Source of the DNA: Bacteroidia bacterium
GTDB lineage: Bacteria; Bacteroidota; Bacteroidia; Bacteroidales; Azobacteroidaceae
Assembly: GCA_025996815.1 (NCBI GenBank)
Contig: BNTT01000187.1
Location: 1-5,043 of the forward strand
DNA length: 5,043 bases
Direction: 5' to 3'
Below the pieces are notes generated by a model. The model worked only from the letters and a program-made list of their open reading frames with translations, was not told the origin of the DNA and made no database searches. This document shows positions 5,034 to 5,043 of the stretch, in pieces (positions within the stretch are counted from its first letter, which is position 1; each line of letters starts with the position of its first letter). The position numbers and the translations under genes were made by a program.

Positions 5034-5043
5034 TCTTTTTAAG

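Noticed and set aside
5034..5043. Ribosome binding site or promoter for the lipoprotein gene
   Set aside because: Only ten bases are visible (A-rich on the coding strand). AAAAAGA is not a clear Shine-Dalgarno, and no promoter can be judged.

Overview
The window looks like a piece of a Bacteroidota chromosome, most likely Bacteroidales. Three things point there. Both intergenic promoters carry the TAnnTTTG -7 element of that phylum. None of the four starts has a clear Shine-Dalgarno sequence; the leaders are simply A-rich. The largest gene is a lipoprotein built from BACON domains (Bacteroidetes-associated Ig-like domains). No RNA gene, CRISPR array, transposase or reverse transcriptase is visible.

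Layout. Bases 1-610 (minus) hold the first 203 codons of galactokinase (galK), cut by the left edge. Directly upstream in the same direction, 13 nt away, is a secreted DUF1573 protein (624-1046, minus). Both probably share one promoter at 1071-1102. Back-to-back with it, another promoter drives a trans-polyprenyl diphosphate synthase (1149-2162, plus), which carries an apparent in-frame insertion of a short palindromic repeat. From 2148 to 5033 (minus), convergent with the synthase and overlapping its 3' end by 15 bp, lies a 961-residue lipoprotein: signal peptide and lipobox, eight tandem BACON domains, and a C-terminal SUMF1/FGE-type (C-type-lectin-fold) domain ending exactly at the stop.

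How the parts relate. GalK and the prenyl synthase are housekeeping genes for galactose catabolism and isoprenoid chain building. They have no evident functional link to the lipoprotein, which reads as a surface-displayed binding protein: lipid anchor, long Ig-like stalk and lectin-fold tip. The tip lacks the CxxxxC pair expected of a true formylglycine-generating enzyme. Its last ~40 codons resemble the variable region of a diversity-generating retroelement target. That is the most interesting lead here, but the template repeat and reverse transcriptase that would prove it are not in this window.

Other points of interest are the palindromic repeat domesticated inside the prenyl synthase, a G-quadruplex-type G-run beside it, and a recent two-domain duplication in the BACON stalk.
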